A stretch of 64,000 nucleotides of DNA from Zopfochytrium polystomum (GCA_025765615.1 JAIVFJ010000114.1:1-64000), one strand, 5' to 3'. Counted from the stretch's first letter, positions 21,201 to 33,723 are shown. Made by a program: numbers and translations. The notes: generated by a model from the letters alone, not told the origin.

Positions 21201-22914
21201 CAGCGCGGGAAAAGTTAACATCCTGATGCAGCTTCGAAAGGCCGCCAATCACCCGCTTTTGTTCCGTCGCCTGTTCACCGACGCGAAATTGAAGACAATG
21301 GCCAGGGAGATTATGAAGGTAACTTTTGTTGCGTCTTGTATGTCTGTGACAGGAGCTGATTTTTGTATGATGTAGGAGGAGCAGGTAAACAAAGAGGACG
21401 AGCGATTCCACAACCCTCAAATCCGAATTTTTTTTTTTCTTTTCCTTCTTTCAACGCAGTATATGGACGCAAACTACAACTACATCGTCGAGGACATGAC
21501 TGTTATGACGGACTTTGAGCTTCACCAGCTCGCGAAAAAGTTCAAGGTTTGCTGTTTTTCCCAATCCAGAACGCTGAAAGCAGAGAAGTCTCATTTTCGA
21601 ACCTTATTGTAGAGCATCAAGCGGTACCAGCTGACCGAAAACTGCTGGATGGACTCGGGCAAGATTCAAAAACTGAAGGAGATCCTGCCCGACATGATTG
21701 AAAAGGTAAACAATCCGACTTGAATGATTTGATGAGTCTTTTTGATTGACCTTTCGTTCTTCGTTTTCGTTTGGCGGGCCTTCCCCGATTTTCCAGGGCG
21801 ACAGGGTCCTCATCTTTTCGCAGTTTGTGGTCATGCTCGACAGTAAGTTTTGGCTTTGGAATTGCGTCTTGCGACGTGGTGTTTTTCGTTTGACATCTGA
21901 CCGCACCTTACCTCCTCTTTTTGTTTGTTTGTTTTGATGCGCAGTTCTCGAGGCAGTGCTTCAGACCATGGGGCTTTCGTACCTCCGCCTGGACGGCCAG
22001 ACTCAGGTCATTGAGAGGTTGTTGAATCGTTTTTTTTCTTTCTTTTTTCTTTTCGGTGTGGGGGTGTGTTTCTTCTGTGGACCAAACTGACCCCACTTTA
22101 TCTCTTTCTCTTTGCCTCGCTGTCTTCTCCCGTTTTATGTTATTTTATTTTATTCTTCTCTTCTCAAACGCCGCCAGGCAAAACTTGATTGACCAGTTCA
22201 CGGAGGACTCAAGCATTGCCGTCTTTCTCTTGTCCACCAAGGCCGGCGGGCTTGGCTTGAATCTGACGGTGGCAAACGTCGTCATTCTTCACGACATGGT
22301 TGGTTGTGTTTGTTTCTGAGTTATTTTTTTTTCTTTACTCTTTTTGCCTTTTCTAACCGGACATTCCCCAACCCCTTTGCTATTGCTAGGATTTCAACCC
22401 CCACAACGACGCCCAAGCCGAAGACCGCGCCCATCGAGTGGGTCAAACGCGTAACGTCCGTGTAGTCAAGCTCGTGCTAGAGAACTCTGTCGAGGAGCAC
22501 ATTTTGCGCCTGGCCGACGCCAAGCTGTCGCTCGACAAGTCTCTCCAGGACGTGGAAACGTCTCAAGACAGCAACGGCAGTAGCAGTAGCTGTAGCAGCA
22601 GCGGCGGCGCGCTGGCGTCGCAGGACGCTGGGGACGGTGTCGACGGCGGGACGGCAAAGAGGAAACGGCGAGGCAGGCGCAACGGCGAGGACAACGATGA
22701 CGAGGACGAGGACGAGGATAGCGGCGGCGGCGGCGGTGGCGGCGGCGGCACAGCAGGGGCGGAGGGCGACGAGGGCGGAGGCGGTGGTAACGGGGACCGG
22801 ATATCGGCGAGGAACGACCGGCGCGTGATGGAGCTGCTGCATGACGAGTGGTTTGGTAGCGGGAGCGGTGGTGGCGGGCGGCACGACGCCGCCAGCAAAA
22901 GCAATGGGAGCTAA
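18266..22914 (+). CDS. FUN30: Fun30/SMARCAD1-type SNF2 chromatin remodeller
   Basis: A nuclear ATP-dependent remodeller; the family acts in heterochromatin silencing and DNA end resection. Sixteen exons give about 1180 residues, close to the yeast length: 18266-19469, 19536-19966, 20015-20117, 20162-20374, 20431-20483, 20548-20572, 20633-20667, 20715-20972, 21052-21318, 21376-21384, 21460-21546, 21613-21705, 21797-21842, 21945-22017, 22178-22298 and 22390-22914. Every join keeps frame. A CUE-like ubiquitin-binding domain ([19 protein letters not shown]) precedes the helicase. Motifs: ILADEMGLGKT (I), LILDEGHMMKN (II), [12 protein letters not shown] (III), a conserved TPFVLRRKK, and motif [16 protein letters not shown]. 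The N-terminus is Ser-rich and acidic, and the C-terminus is Ser/Gly/acidic low complexity. The nearest neighbour starts divergently upstream. Confidence 0.95.
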
Positions 22915-23217
22915 CGTTGAGGTGGGTAGCAACGCTGGCAGCGGCAGCAGCATCAATCAAACATTAAGCATCAAGCAGCAGCGCTTTTCGCTCGTCGTCG
23001 CGCGTCCGTTCCGTCTTGCTTTTGTGTTTATTCTTTCCTTTTTTTTTTTTTTTTTCGGACAAGGGCTGGCTGGATGCTTTGCTTTGTGGGTGGTGCTGGT
23101 GGTTTGGTCATGACTCATTGCACGCGAGCCTGTTTGGGTGCTGAGTCACAACCAGCCAAGGAAAGAAAAAAATAAACAAATTATTAAACAAAACAACACC
23201 CCTTGTTTTCGCAAGCG
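22915..23217. other. Spacer between Fun30 and the CBS-domain gene
   Basis: 3' region of Fun30 with a T18 run near 23040-23056; no gene seen. Confidence 0.5.
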
Positions 23218-23226
23218 TATATAAAG
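23218..23226 (+). promoter_or_regulatory. Probable TATA box of the CBS-domain gene
   Basis: TATATAAAG, about 170 bp before the preferred ATG at 23398; position and sequence fit a TATA-box promoter. Confidence 0.5.
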
Positions 23227-23297
23227 AGAAGGTGAGGGTCGAGACGCTGCTGCAGTGATATTTGAACTGACCGAAACTCGTAATCGCAAGGCACACA

Positions 23298-23298
<1 letters not shown>

Positions 23299-23376
<78 letters not shown>
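23299..23376 (+). repeat. (CA)n(CT)n compound microsatellite in the 5' leader
   Basis: About 16 CA units run directly into about 22 CT units, ending some 20 bp before the CBS-gene start codon, so they are probably transcribed as part of the 5' untranslated region. Confidence 0.95.
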
Positions 23377-23379
<3 letters not shown>

Positions 23380-23397
23380 CACACATCTCACACACGA

Positions 23398-25246
23398 ATG
23401 ATCTCCTCCGAGGATGCGCTGCGCGAAGACGCCGCCGCCGCCGCCGCAGACTCGCGGGCGACGCAGCAGAGCAAAGGTAGCAGCAGCAAGCATGCCGCCA
23501 CCGAGCAAGGTGACATTTGAATCCGTTATGTCATTCTTTCACCCTCTCCTTACCCGCGCCTCTCAACAACAACAATCAATCCCATCGACAACCGTGACCC
23601 TTTCCATCTTTCCAGCCCCCCCCGCAACGACCACCACCACTACCGCCAACGCGCCAAGCGAAGCCGACCTCACCGCCGCAGCCCACAAAGTCCTCAAGGC
23701 GCTCCACCACATCCCGATCGCCGCCGTCCTCGAGCACCGCCGCCGCCGCCGGCAGCGCGCCAACAACAACAATGCCGACGCGGCCGACGACGACAAGCTC
23801 GTCGCCCTCCCCGCCGACGCGTCCATCAAAGACACGCTCCAGACCATGCGCAAACACAATATTTTGGCCGTTCCCGTTTACACAACCGTGCCGATCGCAC
23901 CGGCCGGCGACGACGACGGCGAACAGACAAAGAAGAAGACGACGAAGAAGGAGGGAAGGGCGTTCCGCGGTATCGTGTCCATCTACGACGTGCTGGCGTG
24001 GACCGTCTTTCAGAAGCTTTTTGACCACCTCGAGAGCACCAGCGGCGTCGTCGGCGATGTAGTCGGCGGTGGTGGAGACGAGACGTCGTCGTCGACGTCG
24101 TCGTCCTCCTCCTGGCCGTCGGCGTCGCACCACCACCCGCTGCCGTCGCAGCTCGCCTCGTTCCGCCGCTGGCTCGACATTGACGACGAGGTGGCCGCGT
24201 ACTTTGCCGCCCCCGTCGGCGACCTCGTCGGGTACACGGCCGAGTCGGCGGTGTCGTGGACCATCCGCTCCACCGACCCCGCCTCGTCGCTGCTGCAGAT
24301 GCTGGCGGCGCCGCCGTACCACCGCATTTTGGTCGTGGACGTGGGAGGGTGGAAGGAGGGCGGCGGCAGCTGCGGGGTTGATGACGCGATGGAGGATGAT
24401 GAGGACGAGATGATGAGGGACGAGGAGGACGTGCCAGGGAGCAGGGTCGTGTTGCTGACTCAGGTGGGTGGGTGGGTGTGGGTGTGTGTTTTGCAATTAT
24501 CTTCTTGTTTTTCTTTTTTGACATGTCCCTGTTGTTTTTCCGGACAGACGGACCTGCTGACGTGGCTGATGGACTACCGTGAGTCGCTCGAGCCGCATGC
24601 GGTCGGCACGATCCTGGGCGCGCCGCTGAGCGCCATCGAATCGTTTACGCGGCAGAGGAACACCGCCGCCGGCGGCGGCCGCGGCGGCAATGGTCTCGGC
24701 AGCACCGCGGACGCGAACCAGGTGGTGCGGCCGTCGTCGTTGTCGTCGTCGGATCACCACCATCACCACGTCATCACGGTGCCGTCGACGTTTTCTGCGC
24801 TCGCGGCCTTCCGGCTCATGTACATCCACCGCGTGCCCGCGGTCGCCGTGGTCGCCGCCGGAGGAGGCGGACTCGTAGCGAACCTCTCGGCCAGCGACCT
24901 ACGCGGGCTCACGGCCGACCGCGACGCGCTCGCGACGCTGCTTCTCCCCGTGTTTGACTACCTCGAGGCGCGTGCGCGGCTGCGCCCCACCGCCGCCGTC
25001 GCCGCCGCCGGGGCAGCCGACGGAGCCGGGCCCACGCCGCTGGCGCACGACCAGCTCCGCGCGTGCGAGCCGGACGCGCGGCTGCAGGACGCGGTGGAGG
25101 AGATGGTGCGGTGCGGCATCCACCGCGTGTGGATTGTCGAGGAGGGCGGCGGCACAGGCGGCGGGGACCGGCCGGTCGGGTGCGTGTCCATGTCGGACGT
25201 GCTGGCGGCGTTTGTGCCGCCCGAGGAGGTTGCGGTCGAGGTGTGA
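23398..25246 (+). CDS. CBS-domain protein (Sds23/AMPK-gamma-like layout)
   Basis: CBS pairs bind adenine nucleotides and regulate kinases, phosphatases or channels. The preferred model has three exons, 23398-23509, 23616-24463 and 24548-25246 (about 552 residues): the ATG at 23398 opens MISSEDALREDAAAAAADS, and both introns have GT-AG ends with pyrimidine tracts. A continuous frame from the ATG at 23414 that skips the first intron is possible but gives a less natural N-terminus. Four CBS-like units can be seen: around IKDTLQTMRKHNILAVPVY with IVSIYDVLAW; around ASSLLQMLAAPPYHRILVV; around TFSALAAFRLMYIHRVPAV; and around DAVEEMVRCGIHRVWIVEE ending VSMSDVLAAFVP. Linkers are Ser-, acidic- and His-rich. 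The arrangement fits the fungal Sds23 or Snf4-like families, but I cannot decide between them. Confidence 0.8.
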
Positions 25247-25956
25247 CGATTGGTGGGTTTGGTTGAGGTTGCTGGTCCCCCCCAATCTCCTTCCTCCCTC
25301 CCTCTCTTTCACACACTCGCCCGCTCTCGCGCACGCACCGCACTCTCTCTTGCTCACTCACACATACACTCTCTGTCTCTCTCGCTCTCTCTTTATCCTT
25401 TGCACTCTCTCTGTCTCTCACTCTCTCTTGATTTGTTATTGTTTGCTCGCCGTTGCTCTGCATTCGTATTATGATGATGAATGATGCCCATCTTTTTGTC
25501 TGCCTGACTGCCGGTTCCGTCTGTTCCTCCCTCTCCTTCCCCCCCGTTATTCTTTCTGTTTTCAGTCGTCGCGTTTTGACAAACGTGGGGCGCAGAGAAG
25601 AGAAACGAACGCTCGACACGCAAACAAGGGCGGTCGAAGTACTTTTGCCAATATAACGTCACCTTTTGCCAGTATAACGTCGCCTTTTGCCGTCCCAAGG
25701 TTTCTATTCCATTCCATCGATCCATCCGTCCATCTCTACATCCCATCCCGTATCCCATCCCAACCCATCTCCCGTCGGTGTGTGTGTTTGAGGAGGGTTT
25801 CTGATATATGTGTAAAAAACAGACAAGCTTTCTCTCTCACTCTCTGTCTCTCTGTCGCTCTCTCTGTCTCTCTCTCGCTCTTTCTTATTTTTGGACTCGG
25901 CCAAATCGTTTCGCGGCGCGTGCTGTGCGGGTCCCGAAGGAACGAAAAGGCGGGAG

Positions 25957-26015
<59 letters not shown>

Positions 26016-26276
26016 TGCGTGCCTGTGTGTTTGCTCGTTCCTCCTTCATCAAAAATGTCCTTTCACACAGACAGAGTCAGACAGACAGACAGTAAGAAAT
26101 GTAAAAACCTTGTCTCTTTTTTTTTCTTCTTTTTTTTTCTTCTCGTTCTTTCTTTCTTTCTTTCTTTGTTTTCTTCTTGCTTGAGTTTCTTTTTTTTCTC
26201 TTTCTATTTCGTTTTTATTATTTTTTATTATTTTTCAGAAGCCGCCGCTCTCGAGAGAGCGTCGACCGAGTCCACA

Positions 26277-26310
<34 letters not shown>

Positions 26311-26398
26311 GGCGCCTGGGCGTGAGGCCGCATCAGATACTCCCCTACTCCCCCCCAACACAACACACCAGCAGCAGCAGCAGGAGCAGCAGCAACAC

Positions 26399-26429
<31 letters not shown>

Positions 26430-26432
26430 ATA
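25247..26432. other. Intergenic stretch rich in microsatellites
   Basis: CT-rich stretches (about 25290-25420, 25830-25885), a pure (GA)n run at about 25966-26012, short TTTC repeats near 26145-26165, a CCAG tetranucleotide run at about 26279-26310, and C20 followed by A11 (about 26399-26430) immediately before the VTC4 start codon. No gene is supported. Confidence 0.7.
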
Positions 26433-29096
26433 ATGAAATTCGGCAAGCACCTCGACCACGAAGTCTTCGACGACTGGCGCTTCTACGCCGTCGACTACCG
26501 CGCGCTCAAGGGCCGCCTCAAGGCCATGGGCAAGCTGCTGGCCGCCGTCGACGATTTCGGCCGGCGACAGCAGGACGGCGGCAGCGGGGACGACAGCGAT
26601 CGCGATCGCGATCGCGATCGCATCGATCGCGCAAAGATCGCCGACGAGCTGCAGAGCGAGGAGGTCGATTTCATCGTGTCGCTCGATACCGAGTTGGATA
26701 AGGTGCTGCGTGTGTGTCTGTGTGCGTGTGTGTGTGTGTGCGCTTCTTTGTGCGTCTTTGTGGGTCGATGGGAAGGGTGAGGAGGACTGATTCTCTTCTC
26801 TCATTTTGCTTTGTGCTTTTGTTTGGCACACACGCACACACACACACAAACACACAAACGAAACGCAAAAACAACAAATTAGGTCTTTGCCTTTTGCAAC
26901 CTCAAGCGCGGCGAGCTCAACCGCCGCATCGAGGCCATGGAGTCCACCATCGCCGCCATCTCCCAGTCCGACAAGGCCGGCGGCGGCGGCGGCGGCGGTG
27001 CGGGCGGCGCCGCTTCTACCGGCGGCGGAGATGGCGACACCGGCGGCGCCGGCGGCGACGCCGAAGACGCGGCCTCCAACGCCGGCTCACACGACGACCG
27101 CGAGGCAGAGGCCGAGGCCACGCGGTTCCGTCTCAAGTACGTCGACGAGGAGATTGGCAAGGTCACGGGCGAGGTCAGGGAGCTGGCCAGGTTTGCCGGG
27201 TTGAATCATACCGCGATTATGAAGGTACGCTTTTTATTTGAGTCTGTGTGTGTGTGTGTCCGTGCGTGTGTGCGTTTGTGGCTCCATTGGCACTGCTCAA
27301 CCTTACCACCCGCGAAAACCCCTTTAGATCCTGAAAAAGCACGACAAGCAAACGGGCGGCACGCTCAAGACCGACTACATGGTGCGCCTCAACAAAAAGC
27401 CCTTTTTCGAAGAAACCTACGAAAACATGATCCTGCGGCTCTCGGAGATTTGGGACCAGGTGCGCTACCTCCACGGCGGCGCGTCCACAAAGGACAAGAG
27501 CCCCGGCGTCGACGCCCAAAACATTGTGCGCAAAACAACAAAGTACTGGGTCCACCTCGACAACGTGCTCGAAGTCAAGCTACTGGTCCTGAAGCACCTG
27601 CCCGTCCTGCTGTTTAAAAAAGGGGTGCCGAACGACCCGGCGCTGAATTCAATCTACTTTGACAATGACGAGCTGGATTTGTACCACACGCGGATGAGGA
27701 GGGAGGAGCAGGCGCAGGTGAGGTTTGTTCTCATGCAGGCGCCCTCCTTTTTTTTTTTTTAAACTCTAAACGCTTGGTGGTGGGGGCTGTTAGAATCTGC
27801 GATTTCGGTGGTACGGAAAAAGGAGCGAAACGGACGAAGTGTGGGTGGAACGCAAGACGCACCACGAGCAGTGGACCGGGTCGCGCTCGATCAAGGAACG
27901 GTTCCCGATCAAGGAAAAGTACCTGAACGCGTACCTCGCCGGGGAGTACGACATCCGTCACACGACCAACCGGCTCCGCGCCGAGGGGAAAAAAAAACCC
28001 AAGGACATTGACGACATGGAGCGTCTGGCCGACGAGGTGCAGCAGATGGTGCTCAAAAAGAAGCTCCGCCCCATGATCCGCACGTCGTACAACCGCACGG
28101 CCTTCCAGCTCCCCGCCGACGCGCGCGTGCGCATCTCGCTCGACACGGAGCTCTGCCTGGTGCGCGAAGATGGGCCTACGCGGTCCGGCGCCAACTGGCG
28201 GCGCGACGACTCGGGCTACCCGTACGCGGACCTGCCGCGGGACGACGTGATCAAGTTTCCCTACGCGGTCCTCGAGATCAAGCTACAGACGCAGTTTGGC
28301 CAGGCCGCCCCGCGCTGGGCGCTCGACCTCGCCGCGTCGCACCTCGTCGAGGCCGTCCCCAAGTTTTCCAAATTCCACCACGCCGTCTCCATGTTCCACA
28401 CGGCCAAAGTCCAGACCGTGCCGTTCTGGTTTTACCAGATGGACAGGCCCATCCTCAAGCCCAGGCCGCCCGAGCCGGTCTCGGCTTCCGCGGAGGGCGA
28501 CGAGGAGGATCGGTCGTCGCTTGGCGAGAACGAGGCGGGTAGTGATGCGGCGGCGGCGAGGGGACGCGCCGCGCCCGGTGAGAATGTCAAGGTCGACCGC
28601 TTTGGCAAGGTGTTTTTCTCGAACGAGCGCACGTTCCTGCGGTGGCTCAACTTTGTGAGTTGTGTGTGTGTGTGTGTGTGTTTGCGGTGCGTCGTGTGTC
28701 CGTGCGTTGCCACTTGCTGCTTGCTGTATTTTCCGCGTTTAACCAAACAAACGCCCATCACCCCCCCCACGCACGCACGGCAACAACAAGTCGATCCAAC
28801 TCATGACCCTCTCCCTCTTCCTCACCAACCTCGGCCCGACGCCGTCCTCGCGGTCCGTCGGCGCGCTCGCGACGCTGGCGGCCTGCGGCGTCCTCCTCTG
28901 GTCCCTCTGCGTCTTCCACCTCCGCGCCTCGGCCATCCGCCTCGACATCTCGGCGCCCAGCTGGCGCGCGCCGTTCGAGCTCGTTCACGCGCCGCGCGTC
29001 GTCGTCGGCGGCATGATGGCGGCCGTCGTCGTCGCCGCGGGCGCCGTCGTGTGGCAGGCTGTGGTGGCGGCGGTGGTGACGGTGCGGGCTGCGTGA
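26433..29096 (+). CDS. VTC4: VTC4 vacuolar polyphosphate polymerase
   Basis: The catalytic subunit of the vacuolar transporter chaperone complex, which makes polyphosphate from ATP and passes it into the vacuole or acidocalcisome. Five exons, 26433-26702, 26883-27224, 27328-27717, 27794-28654 and 28791-29096, join in frame to about 722 residues, almost the yeast length. The N-terminal SPX domain ([40 protein letters not shown]) senses inositol pyrophosphates. The central triphosphate-tunnel domain contains [39 protein letters not shown] and [13 protein letters not shown], with the basic and acidic residues expected of the tunnel. Three C-terminal hydrophobic helices ([50 protein letters not shown]) form the membrane domain. 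Two SPX linkers carry Asp/Arg and Gly/Ala insertions. Introns contain GT runs. Confidence 0.95.
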
Positions 29097-29257
29097 GAAG
29101 GGTGTGTTGCGTTTTCTTTTTTTTTTTTATCTTTTATGTGTTTGGTTTTTTTCTTTTTGCACTGCTGCATACAAACGCCGCGAGGGGGAGGGGCGGGGGT
29201 GGGCCTGCGTTCCGTTTTTCTGACGCGGGGATCCTTGTGTTTTGTTTCAATTTCTTA

Positions 29258-29289
<32 letters not shown>

Positions 29290-29827
29290 GTTGGTTTGCA
29301 GTTGTTTGCTGCTGCGGCGGGTTTGCTTGGGGTGTTATGGGGGGAGGGGTGGCGGATTGCAGCCGCCAAAGAAAGAAGAAGAAGAAGAAAGAAGGGGGAA
29401 GAATAAACTAAAGTTAAGTAGAGCGATTAATTATAAGGTGTGTGTGTGTAATGTGCTGCGCGTCGAGCGACGCTTTGCAGATCCGCGGCTCCAGCGATCC
29501 AACAGAGCCCGAGCGAGGCTGGAACAGGAAACGAGACAGAAATAGAACAAATTGGGGTAAAGAGAGAAAAAGCCAAAAAAAAAAAAAAAAAAAAAAGGAA
29601 ACAGAAAAAGAAAAAAAACGCACACAATGTTTGCCGCTGCGGCGTCGGTCGGTGCCCTTCTTCTCATAACCCGTCTTTGCATCTCGCGAGGCCCCTCGCC
29701 CAACTAACCGCGGACGTCTCGCCCCCGCTTCACACACTCAAACACACACACACACACACACACCATCATCGCTCTAATCGTCATCGTCGACCCACACGCA
29801 CGCACGCACGCACGCAAAATCGCACAG
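29097..29827. other. Intergenic stretch between VTC4 and the muniscin gene
   Basis: T-rich runs (T about 28 at 29262-29289), an A18 run near 29576-29596 and CA repeats at about 29743-29762. AATAAA at 29402-29407 could end VTC4 transcripts. The first exon of the muniscin gene probably lies here; an ATG at 29627 (MFAAAAS) is one candidate, with a weak donor after it. Confidence 0.5.
29402..29407 (+). terminator. Possible polyadenylation signal for VTC4
   Basis: AATAAA, about 300 bp after the VTC4 stop codon. Confidence 0.35.
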
Positions 29828-32800
29828 GCCGCAAAACCGAGAGATGCGCACGACGCCCTGACCCGCCGGATCAAGGCCGGCCGCCAGATCGACGCCGAGC
29901 TGGCTGACTTTTTCAAGGAGCGGTGAGAGTCGTCTGTGAGAGAGAGTGGCCCGGGGGTGCCTGACCCCACATCGGGAGGTGGAGGGGGGAATCGAATCTC
30001 ACACCCCCACTGCCCACAACCGGCCGCTGTCGAAAGCATTCATAACTTAACCTCCACCTTACGCCACCCACCCCCCTCCAGCGCCCTGATCGAGGAACGC
30101 TACAGCGCCGACCTGCTGAAACTCTCCAAGCGCACGCTCGTCGCGCCGCGGGACCAGCTCGGGTGAGAGAGAAAACGGAGGCTTACGTGCATTCTAAACA
30201 AAAAAAAAAAAAAAATCAATGTATATAGCGGCGTCCACGACGTCTGGCAAAAGGTCCTGGCGTCCGTGTTAGAGCTGTCGCAGGCCCACGCCGGGTTGGC
30301 GTCCGATCTGTCGGATAAGATTGAGAGGTGAGTGAGAGTGCCCCGTCAGGTGGTGCGGGGGTTGTGCATGGTCGGGTTTGGTGGGTCGTGTGGCACCCCG
30401 TTGGTTTTCCGCCGTCTCGCCACATGGGTTTTGCTAACAAGCCCTCGCCCACACAAAAAAATAAAATAAAATAAAATAAAAAATAACAACACCACAATCG
30501 AACGCGCGCGGGATGGGTTCAGGTCGCTGCGCGCAGAGAGCTGGAGCAAGCAGAGGCAGGCAAGTTTTGCTTGTTGTGATTGTCGCCTCACCCCCCTTCT
30601 TCTCACTTCGACAAACAACGCAATAACAACCCACCCCGCAACAACCAAAAACACGTATCGCAAAACGCAAAATCGCATTGTCAACGACGAAACCCCAGCC
30701 GGACATTGACCTGAACCGGATCCTCAAAGAGTACGAGGACGAAGTGCGGCGGCTGCGCAGGTCCGACGGCGCAGCAGAAGTCAAGGGGTTTGCGTTCTTT
30801 CGAAAGTCGAAGAAGAACGTGGAGGGTGAGTGAGCGTGCTTGCGGGTCTGGGTGGTTAGGGTTGGCCCTTGGCGTTGGCGCGGGGTTTCTAATTATTTTT
30901 TTTCCTCGGTCTCCACTCGCCTCCCGTTCACACACCAGCTGAGAAGGCGGAAAAGCCAGTGCCGCCCGACGTGCAGCTGGCGATCGAAGCCGCCCGCGAC
31001 GCGTTTGTGCAAAAGGCGCAGCCCTTGTTTGAGGTTCTTTTGCCTGTGTCTTTCTTCTTTCTTTCTGTTTGTTGGGGGGTAGGGGGTTCGGGGGTTGGGC
31101 GTTGCGCGGGGAACGATCGCCGTTGAGATGACCCCGCGGGTCTAACTGCATTTGATCCGAATGCCAAACAAACAAACAAAAACCAAACTCCCAGGTGTAC
31201 CAGTCCATGGACGAAGCGCGCCTAGCCAACATCCGCGACGCCGTGTGCTCGCTCGGAAACTACTCGTTGACGGCGGCAAAAGTTGCGAGCGAGGTTCGGA
31301 ATGGTCTTTACCTTTTTGTTTTGTTGTTATAGTAAGAGGGTGGCATTCGTACCGGTGCACGGCCCCCCGCGCGTGGCTGTTTGAACTCACCCTTAAAAAC
31401 AAAACAAAAAAAAAAAACTTCCTCTTCCAACAACAACACCAAAAGGTGAGCGACCGTGTCCTGGCCGCGGGGTTCAGCATCGAGATTGAAGCCGAGGTCG
31501 AAAACTTTTGCACAAAGTTCCTGCCGCCCTCGGGTAAGAAAATACTTGTCTTTTTCTTTTTTTTTCTCTCGACCCTGCATCACACACATCAACGCAACGG
31601 GGTTTAGACGGTATCGACTCGAACTCTGCGGCCAACTCGCGGAAACAGTCCGTCACGACCGTGGCTTCGGCGGTGAGAAAAAGTTACTTTTTTTTTTTTT
31701 TTTTTTTCTGGCAAAGAACGAGACCGCTTGCGGATCTTCTCGCTTCGAGACGCTGACTCTGCCCCACCTTTTTCCGCAACCCCAACCCACGACAACTTGA
31801 CTCTCTCTTCGGCCTCCCACTTTTTTTTTTTTTTTTTTTTTTTTTTGTTTGTTTCTGTCCCCAAGCATCCTCACGGATCGGGCGCGGCGGGCGGCTCGTC
31901 GTCGTCTTCTGTTGGAGCTGCGCCGCTGGTGGATGCCGAAGGGTTTTCGATCCCGCCGCCGACGTCGTCGTCGCCGTTCAACCTGTTTGGCAACGACGGA
32001 AAGAACGACAGCGACGACGAGGACGACGGGTGAGGAGCGGAGTTGGGTGGTGTTCTTGCGGTTGTTTGTGTTCTTTTCTCCCCAGCCCTCCGGATTCTAA
32101 ACTTTTCATTAGTACCCGCGCGCAACCAGAAGCTGAAAGTCGAGATCAAGGACAAGATTGTCGACGACGACCCAGCCGACGCGCTCAAGGCGTTTAAAGC
32201 GCTGTCGACCACCCTGCAGAGCATGCCGACAAAGAAGAAGATGTGAGGCAATCGCTGCTGACTGGTTTTATTTTATTTTTGTTGCTAATCAGTTTTTTTT
32301 TTTCTTTTTTTTTTTTCTCTCTCTTTTCTTTCGCCTCTACTTCTCCGACGCACAGCACGTCGACCAACGTGATGGACAGCCCGATACCGGAGAACTCCGC
32401 CACCGCCGCCGCGGCATCTGGAACGGCCGCCGCGCAGCTGACGGCCGAGCCCGACTTTTTCGCCGAGGACCCCGTCAGCGTGGTGCGGCCCGCGGCAGCG
32501 ACAGCGGCAGACCCGCTCGACTTTTTCTTTAGCGAGCCGGCGCCGGGGGCGCCGGGCGGAGCGGGTGCGGTCGGCGGCAGCGGTTTTGACGGCGTGGACT
32601 TTGCGACGGCGGCGGCTCCCGGGGGGGCGTTCAGCGTCGCCCTGGGCTCTGCGGTCGCCGCGCCATCGTCCGGAGCGTTGGCACTCCAGCCGCAGCAGCA
32701 GCAACCTCAACAACAACCACGGCCGGTGCTCAACGCGACGCTCAGCGAGACGGTCAACGCGCTCTTTAGCAGCGGCGTGGTGGAGCGGCTGCTGATCACG

Positions 32801-33661
32801 GGCGAGATCAGCGTCGAGCTGGACGGCGGGCTCGCGGCGATCGGCGCGGTGGTGCCCGGGCAGCAGGCGGTGCTGACGGTCAACGGCATCGAGGCGATCG
32901 AGCGCATCGTGTGGAACGAGCAGTTTGTCCAGACGTCGTCGTCGGCGACGGTGGGCGGCGCGCTGTTCCGCAGCGACCAGGTCGCGGTCGACGTTGCGGC
33001 GGTGGCGCTGGCGAGCGCCGGTACCGGTGGCAGCGGTGTCGCGGCGTCGTCGTCGTCGTCGCAGCCGGTGGTGGTGGCAAAGTACCAGGTTCGCATCGAC
33101 GAGAGCGAGTACGAAGACTACTGCCCGCTGCTGGTGTCGTCGACGTGGAAGAGCGAGCCGACGCAGACGTCCGTGCTCGTCGCGTACCAGTACAACACGG
33201 AGCTCAAGCACAAGGTCCCGCTGCGCGACGTGCGCGTGTTTGTCACGATCGACGCCAAAGACGGCGGAAGCGGGAACGAGCAGCTTGTCGTGAGCGGCGT
33301 GCAGACGCGGCCCAACGGCGCGTGGGACGCGGCGCGGAGGACGCTGGTGTGGAGCGTGGGCGCGCTCGAGCCGCCGAACCCGTTCTTTGACAACGGTGGG
33401 AGCAGCAGCAGCAACAGCGGCAGCGTGTCGCCGACGCTGTCTGCGGCGTCGACGGCCGAGCCGCACAAGCTGCTGGCGCGGTTCGTGACGGGCGGCGGCG
33501 GCGGCGGCGGGGCGCGGCCGGGCACGCTGGCGGTGCAGTTTGCGGGCGACTCGGTGCTGCTGTCGGGCGTGGACCTGAGCTGCGAGGATCCGGCGGTCGG
33601 CGGGTGCGAGCTGCGGCGCGTCGAGCGGAGGGTGTTTGCCGGGCGGTATGGCGGGATTTAA
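29828..33661 (+). CDS. SYP1: Muniscin (Syp1/FCHo family): F-BAR plus mu-homology domain; first exon not found
   Basis: An endocytic adaptor of early clathrin-coated pits that bends membrane through its F-BAR and binds cargo and partners through its muHD. Exons: 29828-29922, 30082-30162, 30229-30327, 30523-30559, 30699-30825, 30939-31033, 31195-31293, 31446-31533, 31608-31672, 31866-32029, about 32113-32242, and 32356-33661. The F-BAR starts KPRDAHDALTRRIKAGRQ and runs on through FFKERALIEERYSADLLKL. The linker has LVDAEGFSIPPP, matching the family hallmark at this point, and acidic DPLDFF-type motifs. The muHD starts PVLNATLSETVNALFSSG and ends VFAGRYGGI. The intron after 30559 uses a GC donor (GCAAGT). 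The junction 32029/32113 is off frame by one base in every version I tried. About 800 residues without the N-terminus. Confidence 0.88.
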
Positions 33662-33723
33662 GGGTTGGAGAGAGTGTTATTTTTTTTTTTTTTGTTTGCG
33701 TAAAAAATCTCGCCTCTATCGCC

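Noticed and set aside
32285..33466. 393-residue minus-strand frame across the muniscin muHD
   Set aside because: Antisense shadow; extremely Arg-rich, while the plus strand encodes a recognisable muHD.
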